Source: CAZMJP01 sp964566895
GTDB taxonomy: Bacteria > Patescibacteriota > Patescibacteriia > UBA2591 > UBA6264
Assembly (NCBI GenBank): GCA_964566895.1
Contig: CAZMJP010000006.1
Coordinates: forward strand, 1 to 35,516
Direction of reading: 5' to 3'
Length of the DNA: 35,516 nt
Shown here: positions 1-8,237 of the stretch, one piece after another
How positions within the stretch are numbered: the first letter of the stretch is position 1
Layout: each line of letters begins with the position of its first letter
Notes under the pieces: model-generated
What the model was told of the DNA's origin: nothing
The model's database searches: none
Seen by the model: the letters and a program-made list of their open reading frames with translations, nothing else
Position numbers and translations under genes: made by a program

Positions 1-237
1 CCCCGTCTTTGTCCCAATTGCCGCCATTACCAGAGATTAAAACAAAGGAATCCTTTGAAACTCTGGCCTCGTCAATGTATGTGTCATGGCGCCAAATCAA
101 GCAACGGGGTCTATGCCAATACTGTCAAACACTTTCACGGCGATCAACCCTGTCCCAATGAGTTTGAAACCACTTATTCTCCGGACCGCTCGGAAATCGT
201 CTATTGTGAAAAATGCTACCAGGCAGAAGTGGTTTAA
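1..237 (+). CDS. Cysteine-rich zinc-binding protein, C-terminal fragment (5' end outside window)
   Basis: The frame is open from base 1 and ends at TAA (235-237), giving 78 residues with no start in the window. It shows CPNC, CMCH, a CP in DQPCPNEF and CEKC, arranged as paired zinc-ligand motifs. Bases 1-226 match 35291-35516 in the same frame with 17 mismatches, so this is the tail of a paralogue of the large gene at the right edge. Unlike that copy, it shows how the family ends: the CEKCYQ motif and six more residues. The function is unknown. GC content is visibly higher than in neighbouring genes. An in-frame ATG at 79 is internal to the homologous region and not a credible start. Confidence 0.75.
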   Translation, partial: PRLCPNCRHYQRLKQRNPLKLWPRQCMCHGAKSSNGVYANTVKHFHGDQPCPNEFETTYSPDRSEIVYCEKCYQAEVV

Positions 238-400
238 TCTACAGAGGTCCGACCTTTGTATAGTTTACTCTGTCTAATTTAAGAAAATCTTTTTATTCGC
301 CGGCAAACAAAAGGAGAGAATTATTATTTAAAGAAAATGAATTAGAAAAGACATGATGATAGATAGATTTTTATTTTTAAAAATTTTCAATAGTCGGGTT

Positions 401-431
401 TTGACAAATATTAATATTAAGTTAATATAAT
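401..431 (+). promoter_or_regulatory. Sigma70-type promoter of metG
   Basis: TTGACA (401-406) and TATAAT (426-431) are both perfect consensus hexamers, with a 19-nt spacer that is longer than ideal. TAATAT at 423-428 would give a 16-nt spacer. Transcription would start near 438, leaving about 26 nt before the metG ATG. The rest of the 238-463 spacer is AT-rich and holds no recognisable gene. Confidence 0.7.
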
Positions 432-463
432 AGGGTTTCAAAAAGTAAGACGAATAAATTAGT

Positions 464-1987
464 ATGAAAAAATTTTACATCACTACACCAATTTATTATG
501 TTAATGATAAGCCGCACCTCGGTCATGCTTATACGACAATTGCGGCTGATATTTTAGCTCGTTGGCATCGGATGAAGGGAGAAAAAGTTTTTTTCTTGAC
601 CGGGACGGATGAGCACGGAGAAAAAGTGGCTAAATCGGCCGTGGAGCAAAAGGTTACACCCCAGGAGATGTGCGACCGGAATTCGGCTCGATTTCAGAAA
701 GTTTTTGATGTTTTGGACATTTCTTACGACCGGTTTATCAGAACGACCGAGAAGGGTCACGAAAAACTTACAACCAAAGTTCTAGAAGAATTAAATAAAA
801 AAAAGTTGATTTATTCCGGAGTTTATAAGGGTCTTTACTGTGTTGGTTGCGAAAGGTATTATACCAGCAAGGAGCTAGTCGATAATAAATGTCCAATTCA
901 CCAACAAGAGCCGGTTACTTTAGCGGAGAATTGTTATTTTTTTAAATTATCGGCTTTTCAAAAACCATTATTGCAACTCATCAAAACAAAAGAATGGGTT
1001 ATTAAACCTGAGCAGAGGAGAAAAGAGATTTTAGGGTTTTTAACCTCGGAAAAATTGGAAGATTTGGCTATTTCCCGGGAAAAGGTGGAATGGGGTATAC
1101 CCATCCCTTGGAATAAAACTCAAAGTGTTTATGTTTGGGTGGAGGCGCTTCTTAATTATTTGTCGGGGATTAATTGGAAAGGCCCTGGTCAAAAGCGTCC
1201 CGAGTATTGGCCGCCCGAGGCGCAATTAATCGGTAAGGATATCCTAAGGTTTCATGCTATTCTTTGGCCGGCCATGCTTTTATCTTTAGGGGTGTCTTTA
1301 CCCAAGGAGTTATACGCTCATGGTTATTTTACTGTTAACGGACAAAAAATGGGCAAGTCGTTGGGCAATGCCATCGACCCGGAAGAGTTGGCTATGATTT
1401 TTGGGGTTGACGCTCTACGTTGGCTCGTTTTTTCTTCTTTTCCTTTTGGCTCTGACGGAGATATCTCTCAATCTAGGTTTTATGATAAATATAATAATGA
1501 ATTATGTAATGGATTGGGGAACTTATTCAGACGGGTCTTAGCTCTGGCTGTCAAAAGTAAAGGGGATAAGCGGGGTTTGAATAGGTTTCTGCCCTCTAAG
1601 ATTTCAGATATTAATTTTAAAAATAAAACTGCCGAGGTTTGGCGGAATTATGAAGAAGCTCTTGACAATTTTAAGTTTGAAGTTGCTTTAAATAATATCT
1701 CTGGGTTGATTGGTTTTTGTGATAAGTATGTTGATACAAAAAAACCCTGGAAATTGTTTAAGCAAGACGCGGTTCAATATCAGATGGTGATTTATAATTT
1801 ATTAGAAAGTTTGCGGCATCTGGCTTGGCTGATCAATCCATTTATGTCGTTAAAAAGCGACTCTATTTTTGAGTGTTTAGGCGTTTTGTCGTCAGAGAAA
1901 AAAAAATCCCTTGCTAAGGGAAAGGAGTGGGGAAAGACGAAATTTATAAATGTTAAACAAGGAAAGATTTTGTTCCCAAAATTATAA
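464..1987 (+). CDS. metG: Methionyl-tRNA synthetase
   Basis: Charges tRNA-Met in the cytoplasm. The 507-aa protein is a class I synthetase with HLGH (residues 18-21) as the HIGH motif and KMGKS (295-299) in place of the usual KMSKS. The connective-peptide zinc knuckle is C126-x2-C129 followed by C143-P-I-H146, so one ligand may be histidine. The length fits the short bacterial form without the C-terminal dimerisation (EMAP-like) domain. The ATG follows a strong promoter and the N-terminus begins directly with the conserved FYITTPIYYVN core, which fixes the start. No Shine-Dalgarno sequence is visible. Confidence 0.95.
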   Translation: MKKFYITTPIYYVNDKPHLGHAYTTIAADILARWHRMKGEKVFFLTGTDEHGEKVAKSAVEQKVTPQEMCDRNSARFQKVFDVLDISYDRFIRTTEKGHEKLTTKVLEELNKKKLIYSGVYKGLYCVGCERYYTSKELVDNKCPIHQQEPVTLAENCYFFKLSAFQKPLLQLIKTKEWVIKPEQRRKEILGFLTSEKLEDLAISREKVEWGIPIPWNKTQSVYVWVEALLNYLSGINWKGPGQKRPEYWPPEAQLIGKDILRFHAILWPAMLLSLGVSLPKELYAHGYFTVNGQKMGKSLGNAIDPEELAMIFGVDALRWLVFSSFPFGSDGDISQSRFYDKYNNELCNGLGNLFRRVLALAVKSKGDKRGLNRFLPSKISDINFKNKTAEVWRNYEEALDNFKFEVALNNISGLIGFCDKYVDTKKPWKLFKQDAVQYQMVIYNLLESLRHLAWLINPFMSLKSDSIFECLGVLSSEKKKSLAKGKEWGKTKFINVKQGKILFPKL

Positions 1988-2038
1988 GATAGGATAAAGT
2001 TAACTAATTAATAATTAACCAATAAACTGATAATAAAT

Positions 2039-2539
2039 ATGTCTTTATTTGATCTTGCTTTATTGCTGATTTTATTCGGTTTTATCTGGTTTGGCCTTTG
2101 GAATGGTTTAATCCGGACTTTAGGCGGGATTATTGGTCTTGTTTTAGCCGTTTTTATCGCCAGCCGTTGGTATGAGGATTTAGCCTTGAAACTTTTGTCT
2201 TTTTTGGGGGACAATTTAAGTTTAGCTCGGATATTGGCTTTTGTTATTATTTTTATCGCCGCTCAATTTATTATCATTTCTTTGCTGAAAGTCGTCAATA
2301 AGATTTTTAGTTTTCCGATTTTAAAAACGCTGAACGGTTTGGCTGGCGCCGTTTTTGGTCTTATCGAAGGAGCGCTACTTCTAGGTTTGATTTTATACTT
2401 CTCCACCAAATTTCCTTTGGGAAGCAATTGGGAAGAGCTTTTGAACACATCAAAGATTGCCTCGGTTTTAATCGGTTTTGGAAAAATTTTGTTTCCCTTA
2501 ATTCCTGAAGCAGTGAAACAAATCAAGTTACTGATTTGA
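2039..2539 (+). CDS. CvpA-family integral membrane protein
   Basis: A 166-aa hydrophobic protein with about four predicted membrane segments (roughly residues 4-20, 26-45, 60-85 and 98-120), starting with the MSLFDLALLLI pattern typical of CvpA/colicin V production proteins. The conserved G-rich turn FGLWNGLIRTLGGIIG lies at residues 17-32. Family members are inner-membrane proteins linked to envelope homeostasis; the exact role is not established. It lies 51 nt after metG, probably in the same transcript. Its TGA stop falls in a 21-bp direct repeat that precedes nrdD. Confidence 0.75.
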   Translation: MSLFDLALLLILFGFIWFGLWNGLIRTLGGIIGLVLAVFIASRWYEDLALKLLSFLGDNLSLARILAFVIIFIAAQFIIISLLKVVNKIFSFPILKTLNGLAGAVFGLIEGALLLGLILYFSTKFPLGSNWEELLNTSKIASVLIGFGKILFPLIPEAVKQIKLLI

Positions 2540-2577
2540 CGACTGGTTTTCATAAATTGACGACGGATTTTCAATGA
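2536..2577 (+). repeat. Imperfect 21-bp direct repeat upstream of nrdD
   Basis: Two tandem units, both beginning TTGACGAC and continuing GGNTTTTCA, lie at 2536-2556 and 2557-2577. The first contains the stop codon of the CvpA-like gene. The second supplies the -35 hexamer of the predicted nrdD promoter. The geometry suits a tandem operator, but no regulator is identified. Confidence 0.5.
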
Positions 2578-2585
2578 ATTAAAAT
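2557..2585 (+). promoter_or_regulatory. Promoter of nrdD
   Basis: TTGACG (2557-2562), a 17-nt spacer and TAAAAT (2580-2585). The predicted start is about 35 nt before the nrdD ATG. It begins within the 21-bp direct repeat, which could couple it to a regulator. Confidence 0.55.
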
Positions 2586-2625
2586 GAATTAATTCGTTAA
2601 TAGTTTATTATTTTATTTATTTTTT

Positions 2626-4710
2626 ATGAAAATAACCAAAATTAGAAAAAGAGATAACCGGATAGTTGAATTTAATCAGGATAAGATTACTCAGGCGATT
2701 TTTAAAGCTATTACGGCCGTCTCTGGTAAGGACGGCAAAGTGGCCAAAAAATTGTCCGACCAGGCAGTTAAAATTCTTAACCGTCGCTTTAAGGGTGAAG
2801 TGCCGGGAGTAGAAGATATTCAAGACATTGTTGAGGAGGTTTTAATTCGGGTTGATTTAGTTGAGGTGGCCAAGGCTTATATTATTTACCGAGAACAACA
2901 CCGCAAAATTAGAGAGGCGGTTGAAGCCACCAAAGAGAGTGTTGATATGGTTGATCGATATTTACAAGAAGCTGATTGGGAAATCAAGGAAAACGCCAAT
3001 ATGACTTATTCTTTGCAGGGACTGAACAATTATGTTGACAATTTGATTACTAAAAATTATTGGTTGAATAAAGTTTATCCGCCAGAGGTCAGACGGGCAG
3101 CTGAATCGGGCGATTTTCACGTCCATGACCTGGGGAGTTTATCTCCTTATTGCGTTGGTTGGGATCTTTATGATTTATTAATCCAAGGTTTTACCGGGGT
3201 TACCGGTAAAATCCAGTCGTTTCCGGCCAAACATCTCCGGGTTGCCTTGGGACAGGTGGTTAATTTTTTATACACCCTTCAGGGAGAAGCGGCTGGGGCG
3301 ATCGCTTTTTCGTCGTTTGATACTTATCTGGCTCCGTTCATTTATTATGACAAATTGACTTATCCGCAAGTGAAACAGGCGATACAGGAGTTTTTATATA
3401 ATTGTAATGTTCCAACCCGAGTCGGTTTTCAAACGCCGTTTGAGAACGTCACCCTTGATCTTAAACCGCCGCAATTTTTGTCTAAAATGCCGGTTATCAT
3501 CGGCGGTAAATCCCAAAGAAAGACTTATGGAGATTTCCAAAAAGAGATGAATATTTTTAATCGAGCCTTTTACGAGGTGATGACTTCCGGAGACGCCAGA
3601 CAAAGGGTTTTTACTTTTCCTATTCCGACAATTAATATTACTAAAGGTTTTGATTGGGATGATCCATCTTATCAACCAATGTGGGAGGCGACGGCAAAAT
3701 ACGGCATTAACTATTTTGCCAATTTCATTAATTCGGATATGAACCCAGACGATATTCGTTCAATGTGTTGCCGGTTGAGGTTAAATACCAAAGAATTATA
3801 TCATCGCGGCGGCGGACTTTTTGGAAGCGCCCCCTTGACCGGTAGTTTGGGGGTGGTGACCATAAACCTTCCCCGGATTGGTTATCTTGCCAAAAATGAA
3901 GAAGATTTTTTGGGCAAACTAGAATATTTAATGAACTTAGCAAAAGAAAGTTTGGAAGTGAAGAGAAAAGCACTGGAGAATTTTATAGAAAAAGGTCTTT
4001 ATCCTTATTCCAGGTTTTATCTGCGCAACATAAAAAAAATGAGAGGTCATTATTGGGCAAATCATTTTTCAACCATTGGTTTAGTCGGAATGAATGAGGC
4101 TTTGCTGAATTTTATGGGCGAGGATATAACTGGTAAAAAAGGAAAAAATTTTGCTTTAAAGGTTTTGGATTTTATGCGTCGTCGTTTGCTTTATTTCCAG
4201 AGACAAACCGGGAATATCTATAATTTAGAGGCGACTCCGGCTGAGGGGACGAGTTATCGTTTAGCGAAGATGGATAGAAAACTTTATCCGAAAATAATTA
4301 CGGCCGGAGAGAATGAACCCTACTATACTAATTCCACTCAACTTCCGGTTAATTCCAGCCGAGGGCTTTTTGAGGATTTAGAATTTCAGGATGATTTGCA
4401 GGTAAAATATAGCGGTGGCACGGTTTTTCACGCTTTTTTAGGGGAGAAGATCTCGGATCTAGCAGTGGTTAAGAAGTTAATAAGGAGGATATTTGAGAGA
4501 TTCCGTCTACCCTATTTTACTTTCACGCCGACTTTTAGTATTTGTCCAAATCATGGCTATTTAAGCGGGGAACATTTTGTTTGTCCCCAATGTCAATCCG
4601 AAGCAGAGGTTTATTCAAGAGTGGTTGGTTATCTTCGTCCGGTTCAGCAGTTTAATCTTGGTAAAAGAGAGGAATTCAGGCAGAGAAAAACATACACCGT
4701 TACTTCATAA
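2626..4710 (+). CDS. nrdD: Anaerobic (class III) ribonucleoside-triphosphate reductase
   Basis: Reduces NTPs to dNTPs by glycyl-radical chemistry under anoxic conditions. The 694-aa protein has an N-terminal ATP-cone (about residues 1-90), the long catalytic barrel with a CC pair at 381-382 as candidate active-site cysteines, and the C-terminal zinc site C640-x2-H643 and C653-x2-C656. G668 in the RVVGYLRPV motif is the predicted radical glycine. It lies upstream of its activase nrdG (86-nt gap), from which it would obtain the radical. The last codons and the stop fall in a small hairpin element (4697-4713). The enzyme is oxygen-sensitive, so the organism probably grows anaerobically. Confidence 0.95.
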   Translation: MKITKIRKRDNRIVEFNQDKITQAIFKAITAVSGKDGKVAKKLSDQAVKILNRRFKGEVPGVEDIQDIVEEVLIRVDLVEVAKAYIIYREQHRKIREAVEATKESVDMVDRYLQEADWEIKENANMTYSLQGLNNYVDNLITKNYWLNKVYPPEVRRAAESGDFHVHDLGSLSPYCVGWDLYDLLIQGFTGVTGKIQSFPAKHLRVALGQVVNFLYTLQGEAAGAIAFSSFDTYLAPFIYYDKLTYPQVKQAIQEFLYNCNVPTRVGFQTPFENVTLDLKPPQFLSKMPVIIGGKSQRKTYGDFQKEMNIFNRAFYEVMTSGDARQRVFTFPIPTINITKGFDWDDPSYQPMWEATAKYGINYFANFINSDMNPDDIRSMCCRLRLNTKELYHRGGGLFGSAPLTGSLGVVTINLPRIGYLAKNEEDFLGKLEYLMNLAKESLEVKRKALENFIEKGLYPYSRFYLRNIKKMRGHYWANHFSTIGLVGMNEALLNFMGEDITGKKGKNFALKVLDFMRRRLLYFQRQTGNIYNLEATPAEGTSYRLAKMDRKLYPKIITAGENEPYYTNSTQLPVNSSRGLFEDLEFQDDLQVKYSGGTVFHAFLGEKISDLAVVKKLIRRIFERFRLPYFTFTPTFSICPNHGYLSGEHFVCPQCQSEAEVYSRVVGYLRPVQQFNLGKREEFRQRKTYTVTS

Positions 4711-4739
4711 CGGAATTCCTAATTTCTAATTTTTAATTT
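4697..4739 (+). repeat. Dispersed hairpin element with heptamer tail, copy 1
   Basis: CCGTTA, a 5-nt loop and TAACGG form a 6-bp hairpin that includes the nrdD stop codon. It is followed by GAATTC and three heptamers (CTAATTT, CTAATTT, TTAATTT at 4719-4739). A closely similar string follows rpsH at 22066, and related strings lie at 19504, 20098 and 25978. Confidence 0.55.
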
Positions 4740-4744
4740 TCCCG

Positions 4745-4770
4745 CTTGCCGGCCTGCCTGCGCAGGCAAG
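4745..4770 (+). repeat. GC-rich palindrome in the nrdD-nrdG spacer
   Basis: TGCCTGCGCAGGCA (4755-4768) is a perfect 14-bp palindrome. CTTGCC (4745-4750) and GGCAAG (4765-4770) form an alternative outer stem. It is strongly GC-rich against an AT-rich background. A related palindrome beginning TGCCTACGCG lies upstream of rpsC (17894-17911), so this may be a dispersed element rather than a terminator. No T-run follows. Confidence 0.5.
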
Positions 4771-4795
4771 CCTCGCTGGCAGAAAAGCGTTCTTT

Positions 4796-5521
4796 ATGAT
4801 TTTTAAGGGTTGGCAAAAAGAATCTTTAATCGAATGGCCGGGTAAAATATGCACGGTTGTTTTTTTATCGGGCTGTAATTTTAAGTGTCCTTTTTGTTAT
4901 AATCGGGATTTAGTTTTATTTCCTCAAAAATTGCCTGATGTTGACGAAAAAGATATTTTTGATTTTCTTAAAAAACATCGGGATTTATTGGACGGTTTAA
5001 TGATCACCGGAGGAGAGCCAACTATTTCGTTCAAGATAAAAAATAGAAAGCAAAACGCGGAAAATGATATAGTTGAGTTTATAAAAAAAATAAAGAAAAT
5101 CGGATTAAAAGTGGGGATAGAAACAAACGGCAGTAATCCCGAGGCAGTTGAATATTTAATAAAAAATAAGTTGATTGATTATGTGGCTATGGATATTAAA
5201 GCGCCCTTGGAAATGAGAAAATATAATCAATTATCCGGCGTTGCCGTAGATTTGAAAAAGATCGAAAAAAGCGTTAGAATAATAAAAAATGCTTGCCTTG
5301 AAACTGAATTTAGAACCACGGTCGTCCCTGGGCTATTAAATAAAGAGGACATTTTAAAAATCGCTAGAAAATTAAAAGGAGTGAAAAAGTATTGTCTCCA
5401 AAATTTTCGGCCCGAGAATACCTTGGGAGAAATTAAAGAAAAACCATATCCGCAAGAGTGGTTTCAAGAAGTTGGAGAGGAAATAAAGAAAATAATTAAT
5501 AATATAGAATTAAGAATTTAA
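4796..5521 (+). CDS. nrdG: Anaerobic ribonucleotide reductase activating protein (radical SAM)
   Basis: Installs the glycyl radical on NrdD using S-adenosylmethionine and a [4Fe-4S] cluster. The 241-aa protein has the radical-SAM motif C27-NFK-C31-PF-C34. It begins with the FKGWQKESLIEWPGK pattern typical of the longer NrdG2-type activases, and MITGGEPT supplies the SAM-binding GGE motif. The start is the ATG just after the spacer palindrome. Its position after nrdD supports the pairing. The charged stretch FKIKNRKQNAEN after the GGEPT motif looks like a lineage-specific insertion. Confidence 0.9.
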   Translation: MIFKGWQKESLIEWPGKICTVVFLSGCNFKCPFCYNRDLVLFPQKLPDVDEKDIFDFLKKHRDLLDGLMITGGEPTISFKIKNRKQNAENDIVEFIKKIKKIGLKVGIETNGSNPEAVEYLIKNKLIDYVAMDIKAPLEMRKYNQLSGVAVDLKKIEKSVRIIKNACLETEFRTTVVPGLLNKEDILKIARKLKGVKKYCLQNFRPENTLGEIKEKPYPQEWFQEVGEEIKKIINNIELRI

Positions 5522-5525
5522 GCAT

Positions 5526-6881
5526 ATGAAAAAAAATATTTTTCAGAATTTTTCTTCTCCCCTTATTGTCGTCGTTTTAATTAGTTTGATCGTTGGTTCT
5601 TTGGCGGGAGCAATTTCCGGCCTTTATGCCTCCAATCTTTTGACAGGAGATGAATACCCTTCTTTGTATTCACTTTTATATCAAAAGGTGTTTCACCCCG
5701 AAATAAACCGAAAGGAAGAGGTAAAAAAAGAAGAAGTAAAAAAAGAAGAGCTGGCGACGATAGACGAGGACAAGATTCAAATCTTTAACGAAGAGGAAAG
5801 GGCAATTAAAACGGTGGAGAAAGTTAGTCCTTCGGTGGTCAGCGTCGTCGTCAGTAAATATGTTTCTCAATATTATGGTTGGAGGAAATCACCATTTGAG
5901 GATGATTTTTTCGATGATTTTTTTAATTTTAATTATCCTTTCTTTGAATTTAGTCCTCAGGACTCTTTGCCAGAAAACGAAAATGAGTCACCGAATCAGG
6001 AGAGAGAAAAACAACAGGTCGGCGGCGGGACCGGTTTCGTCATTTCTTCTAAAGATGGATTGATTTTGACCAATAAGCACGTCGTTGCCGACGAAGAGGC
6101 GGAATATACGGTTATTACCAACGATGGGCAGGAATATAAAGCCGCGGTTTTAGCTCGCGACCCCTTCAATGATATTGCTATTTTAAAGGTGGAGGCAGAA
6201 GATTTGTCCGAGGTCGAATTAGGAGATTCTGATCAAATAAGGATTGGACAAACAGTCATTGCTATTGGCAATGCCCTAGGAGAGTATCGTAATACCGTAA
6301 CTCAAGGAGTTATTAGCGGAATCAGCCGAAAAATAGTGGCTGGAGATGCAACCGGGCAAGCGGAAGCACTGGAGGGCGTAATTCAGACTGACACGGCGAT
6401 TAATTTTGGCAACTCCGGAGGTCCTTTGATTGATCTAAATGGAAAAGTAATCGGTATTAATACCGCCATTAGTCAAGAGGGGCAGCTAATAGGTTTTGCT
6501 ATTCCTATTAATCAGGCCAAGCAGGTCATCGAAAGCGTCAAAAAATATGGCAAAATAATTCGTCCTTATTTAGGGGTAAGATATATTATTATTAATCAAA
6601 AAATTGCTAAAGCTAACGGCTTAACCGTTGATTGTGGCGCTTTAATCGTTAAAGGAAATGACTTGAGCGAATTAGCGGTTATCCCCGGTTCGCCGGCCAA
6701 TAAAGCCGGTTTAGTGGAAAACGATATTATTTTGGAAGTCAACGACCAAAAAATCGACGAAGAGCACCCCTTGGCCAAGGAAATTCAAAAATATCAGCCC
6801 GGTGATGAAATTAAATTAAAAATTTTTCATCAAGGGGAAGAAAAAACAATAAAAGTCGTTTTGGAAGAATATCAAGACTAA
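5526..6881 (+). CDS. htrA: HtrA/DegP-type trypsin-like serine protease with PDZ domain
   Basis: Envelope quality-control protease. The 451-aa protein has one N-terminal membrane segment (about residues 12-36) and no obvious signal-peptidase site, so it is probably membrane-anchored. A Lys/Glu linker with EEVKKEEVKKEE repeats and an acidic Phe-rich stretch (about 115-140) follow. The triad is H185 (TNKHVV), D216 (FNDIAIL) and S297 (GNSGGP). A single PDZ domain occupies about 345-445. It starts 4 nt after the nrdG stop, so the genes are likely cotranscribed. The FFDDFFNF-type stretch before the catalytic domain is unusual but seen in other bacterial HtrA linkers. Confidence 0.9.
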   Translation: MKKNIFQNFSSPLIVVVLISLIVGSLAGAISGLYASNLLTGDEYPSLYSLLYQKVFHPEINRKEEVKKEEVKKEELATIDEDKIQIFNEEERAIKTVEKVSPSVVSVVVSKYVSQYYGWRKSPFEDDFFDDFFNFNYPFFEFSPQDSLPENENESPNQEREKQQVGGGTGFVISSKDGLILTNKHVVADEEAEYTVITNDGQEYKAAVLARDPFNDIAILKVEAEDLSEVELGDSDQIRIGQTVIAIGNALGEYRNTVTQGVISGISRKIVAGDATGQAEALEGVIQTDTAINFGNSGGPLIDLNGKVIGINTAISQEGQLIGFAIPINQAKQVIESVKKYGKIIRPYLGVRYIIINQKIAKANGLTVDCGALIVKGNDLSELAVIPGSPANKAGLVENDIILEVNDQKIDEEHPLAKEIQKYQPGDEIKLKIFHQGEEKTIKVVLEEYQD

Positions 6882-6927
6882 TCATTAAAACATTAGAGCA
6901 TGGGAACATGGGAATAAATGACATTGT

Positions 6928-8023
6928 ATGCAAGAATTAATTACCCAACTACAAGGTTTTAAGAAAAGGCTCCGCAAAGTCGGAGACTATCTTTGACTTG
7001 GGGGAAAAAAGAAAAAAAATTGATGAGATAGAAAAGGAAATGGCTCAGCCGGAATTTTGGCAGAACCGGATTAAGGCGGAAAAAAAATCAAGAGAATTGA
7101 ATAAATTAAAAGGAGAAAATGAGCAATGGGAAAAGATTAAGAAGTCCATTAGCGATTGTTTAGAAGTTGCCCAACTTGATAAAGATGATCAATCAGTAAA
7201 TTTAAGAAAGGAGATTGAAAAGCAATTTTCCGAAATAGAAAAGCGGCTTAATAATTTTGAAAAACTGATTTTTTTAAACGGAAAATATGACCGAGAGAAC
7301 GCTGTAATTTCAATTTTCGCCGGCGCCGGCGGCGTGGACGCCCAGGATTGGACGGAAATGCTTTTGAGAATGTATTCGAGGTTTGCCGAGAAAAAGGGTT
7401 GGCAAACGCAAATAATGGATTGTTCCAGGGGGACGGAAGCGGGTGTAAAAAGCGTCGTCTTTGAAGTTGAAGGCGAGTATGCCTATGGTTTTCTAAAAAG
7501 TGAAGCCGGAGTGCATCGCTTGGTCAGGATTTCTCCTTTTGACGCCGAGCAGATGCGCCATACTTCTTTTGCTTTAGTGGAGGTTTTGCCGGAACTGGAC
7601 GAGATTGAAGAAATAGATATTGACCCGGACGATTTGAAAATAGACACTTTTTTGGCTTCCGGTCACGGAGGACAAAACGTTCAGAAAAACGAGACCGCGG
7701 TCAGAATCACTCATTTACCCAGTAAAATTACGGTTAGCTGTCGGGCTGAAAGGTCGCAAGTCCAGAATAAAGAGAGGGCTTTGAAGATATTAAAATCAAA
7801 ACTTTATCAATACGCCCAGGCGGAACAAGAGGAGGAAAAGGCAAGGTTACGAGGAGAATTCAAATCGGCTTCTTGGGGCAATCAAATTCGTTCTTATGTT
7901 CTTCAGCCGTATCATTTGATTAAGGACTTAAGGACGGGCTATGAAACCGGGGAGGTGGAAAGGGTTTTAGACGGCGATTTGGAACAAATCATTGAAAGCT
8001 ATTTGCGTAATAAAAAAGAATAA
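6928..8023 (+). CDS. prfB: Peptide chain release factor 2, with programmed +1 frameshift
   Basis: Terminates translation at UGA and UAA. The reading frame starts at ATG 6928, runs 22 codons to TGA at 6994-6996, then continues +1 from GAC (6995) to TAA at 8023, giving 364 residues. In this numbering the stop-recognition motif is S202-P203-F204 and the catalytic motif is G247-G248-Q249, close to the E. coli positions. The downstream frame alone could only start at TTG 6998 and would lack the conserved N-terminus. Retention of RF2 argues that UGA is a true stop here, unlike in the CPR lineages that read it as glycine. Confidence 0.93.
6983..6997 (+). promoter_or_regulatory. RF2 autoregulatory frameshift site
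   Basis: GGAG-ACTAT-CTTTGAC: a Shine-Dalgarno-like GGAG (6982-6985), then TAT CTT TGA C. The CTT TGA C core (6991-6997) matches the classic bacterial prfB site, where tRNA-Leu slips from CUU to UUU when RF2 is scarce. The internal SD-like element is weaker than the AGGGGG of E. coli. Confidence 0.9.
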
Positions 8024-8033
8024 GTATATAAAA

Positions 8034-8075
8034 AAGTTTGGTGGCTCAAGTTTGGTGGCTCAAGTTTGGTGGCTC
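8034..8075 (+). repeat. 14-bp tandem repeat array, left part
   Basis: Three exact copies of AAGTTTGGTGGCTC (8034-8047, 8048-8061, 8062-8075) begin 10 nt after the prfB stop and run into the gap. The unit is not a multiple of three, so it does not form a simple in-frame protein repeat. The true copy number is unknown. Confidence 0.95.
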
Positions 8076-8175
8076 NNNNNNNNNNNNNNNNNNNNNNNNN
8101 NNNNNNNNNNNNNNNNNNNNNNNNNNNNNNNNNNNNNNNNNNNNNNNNNNNNNNNNNNNNNNNNNNNNNNNNNNN
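8076..8175. other. Assembly gap of 100 N
   Basis: Exactly 100 N lie between identical 14-bp repeat units, so the gap is probably a scaffold placeholder of arbitrary length where the assembler failed to resolve the tandem array. Confidence 0.97.
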
Positions 8176-8217
8176 AAGTTTGGTGGCTCAAGTTTGGTGG
8201 CTCAAGTTTGGTGGCTC
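8176..8217 (+). repeat. 14-bp tandem repeat array, right part
   Basis: Three more exact copies of AAGTTTGGTGGCTC (8176-8189, 8190-8203, 8204-8217) in the same phase and orientation as the left part. Confidence 0.95.
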
Positions 8218-8230
8218 GGTCACCAAACTT
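8204..8230 (+). terminator. Hairpin made from the last repeat unit and its inverted copy
   Basis: AAGTTTGGTG (8204-8213) pairs with CACCAAACTT (8221-8230), a perfect 10-bp stem around a 7-nt loop. It lies between prfB and comEC and could act as a terminator, although only TTTAATAT follows. The tandem units look like re-copying of its left arm. Confidence 0.5.
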
Positions 8231-8237
8231 TAATATA

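Noticed and set aside
86..277. 63-aa ORF in another frame at the left edge
   Set aside because: It overlaps the conserved paralogous frame and lacks the cysteine pattern.
8034..8217. CRISPR array
   Set aside because: The 14-bp units are directly adjacent with no spacers, and no cas genes are nearby.
7992..8237. ComEC N-terminal extension through the N gap
   Set aside because: The frame passes through 100 N and a non-triplet repeat; the membrane N-terminus begins at ATG 8238.
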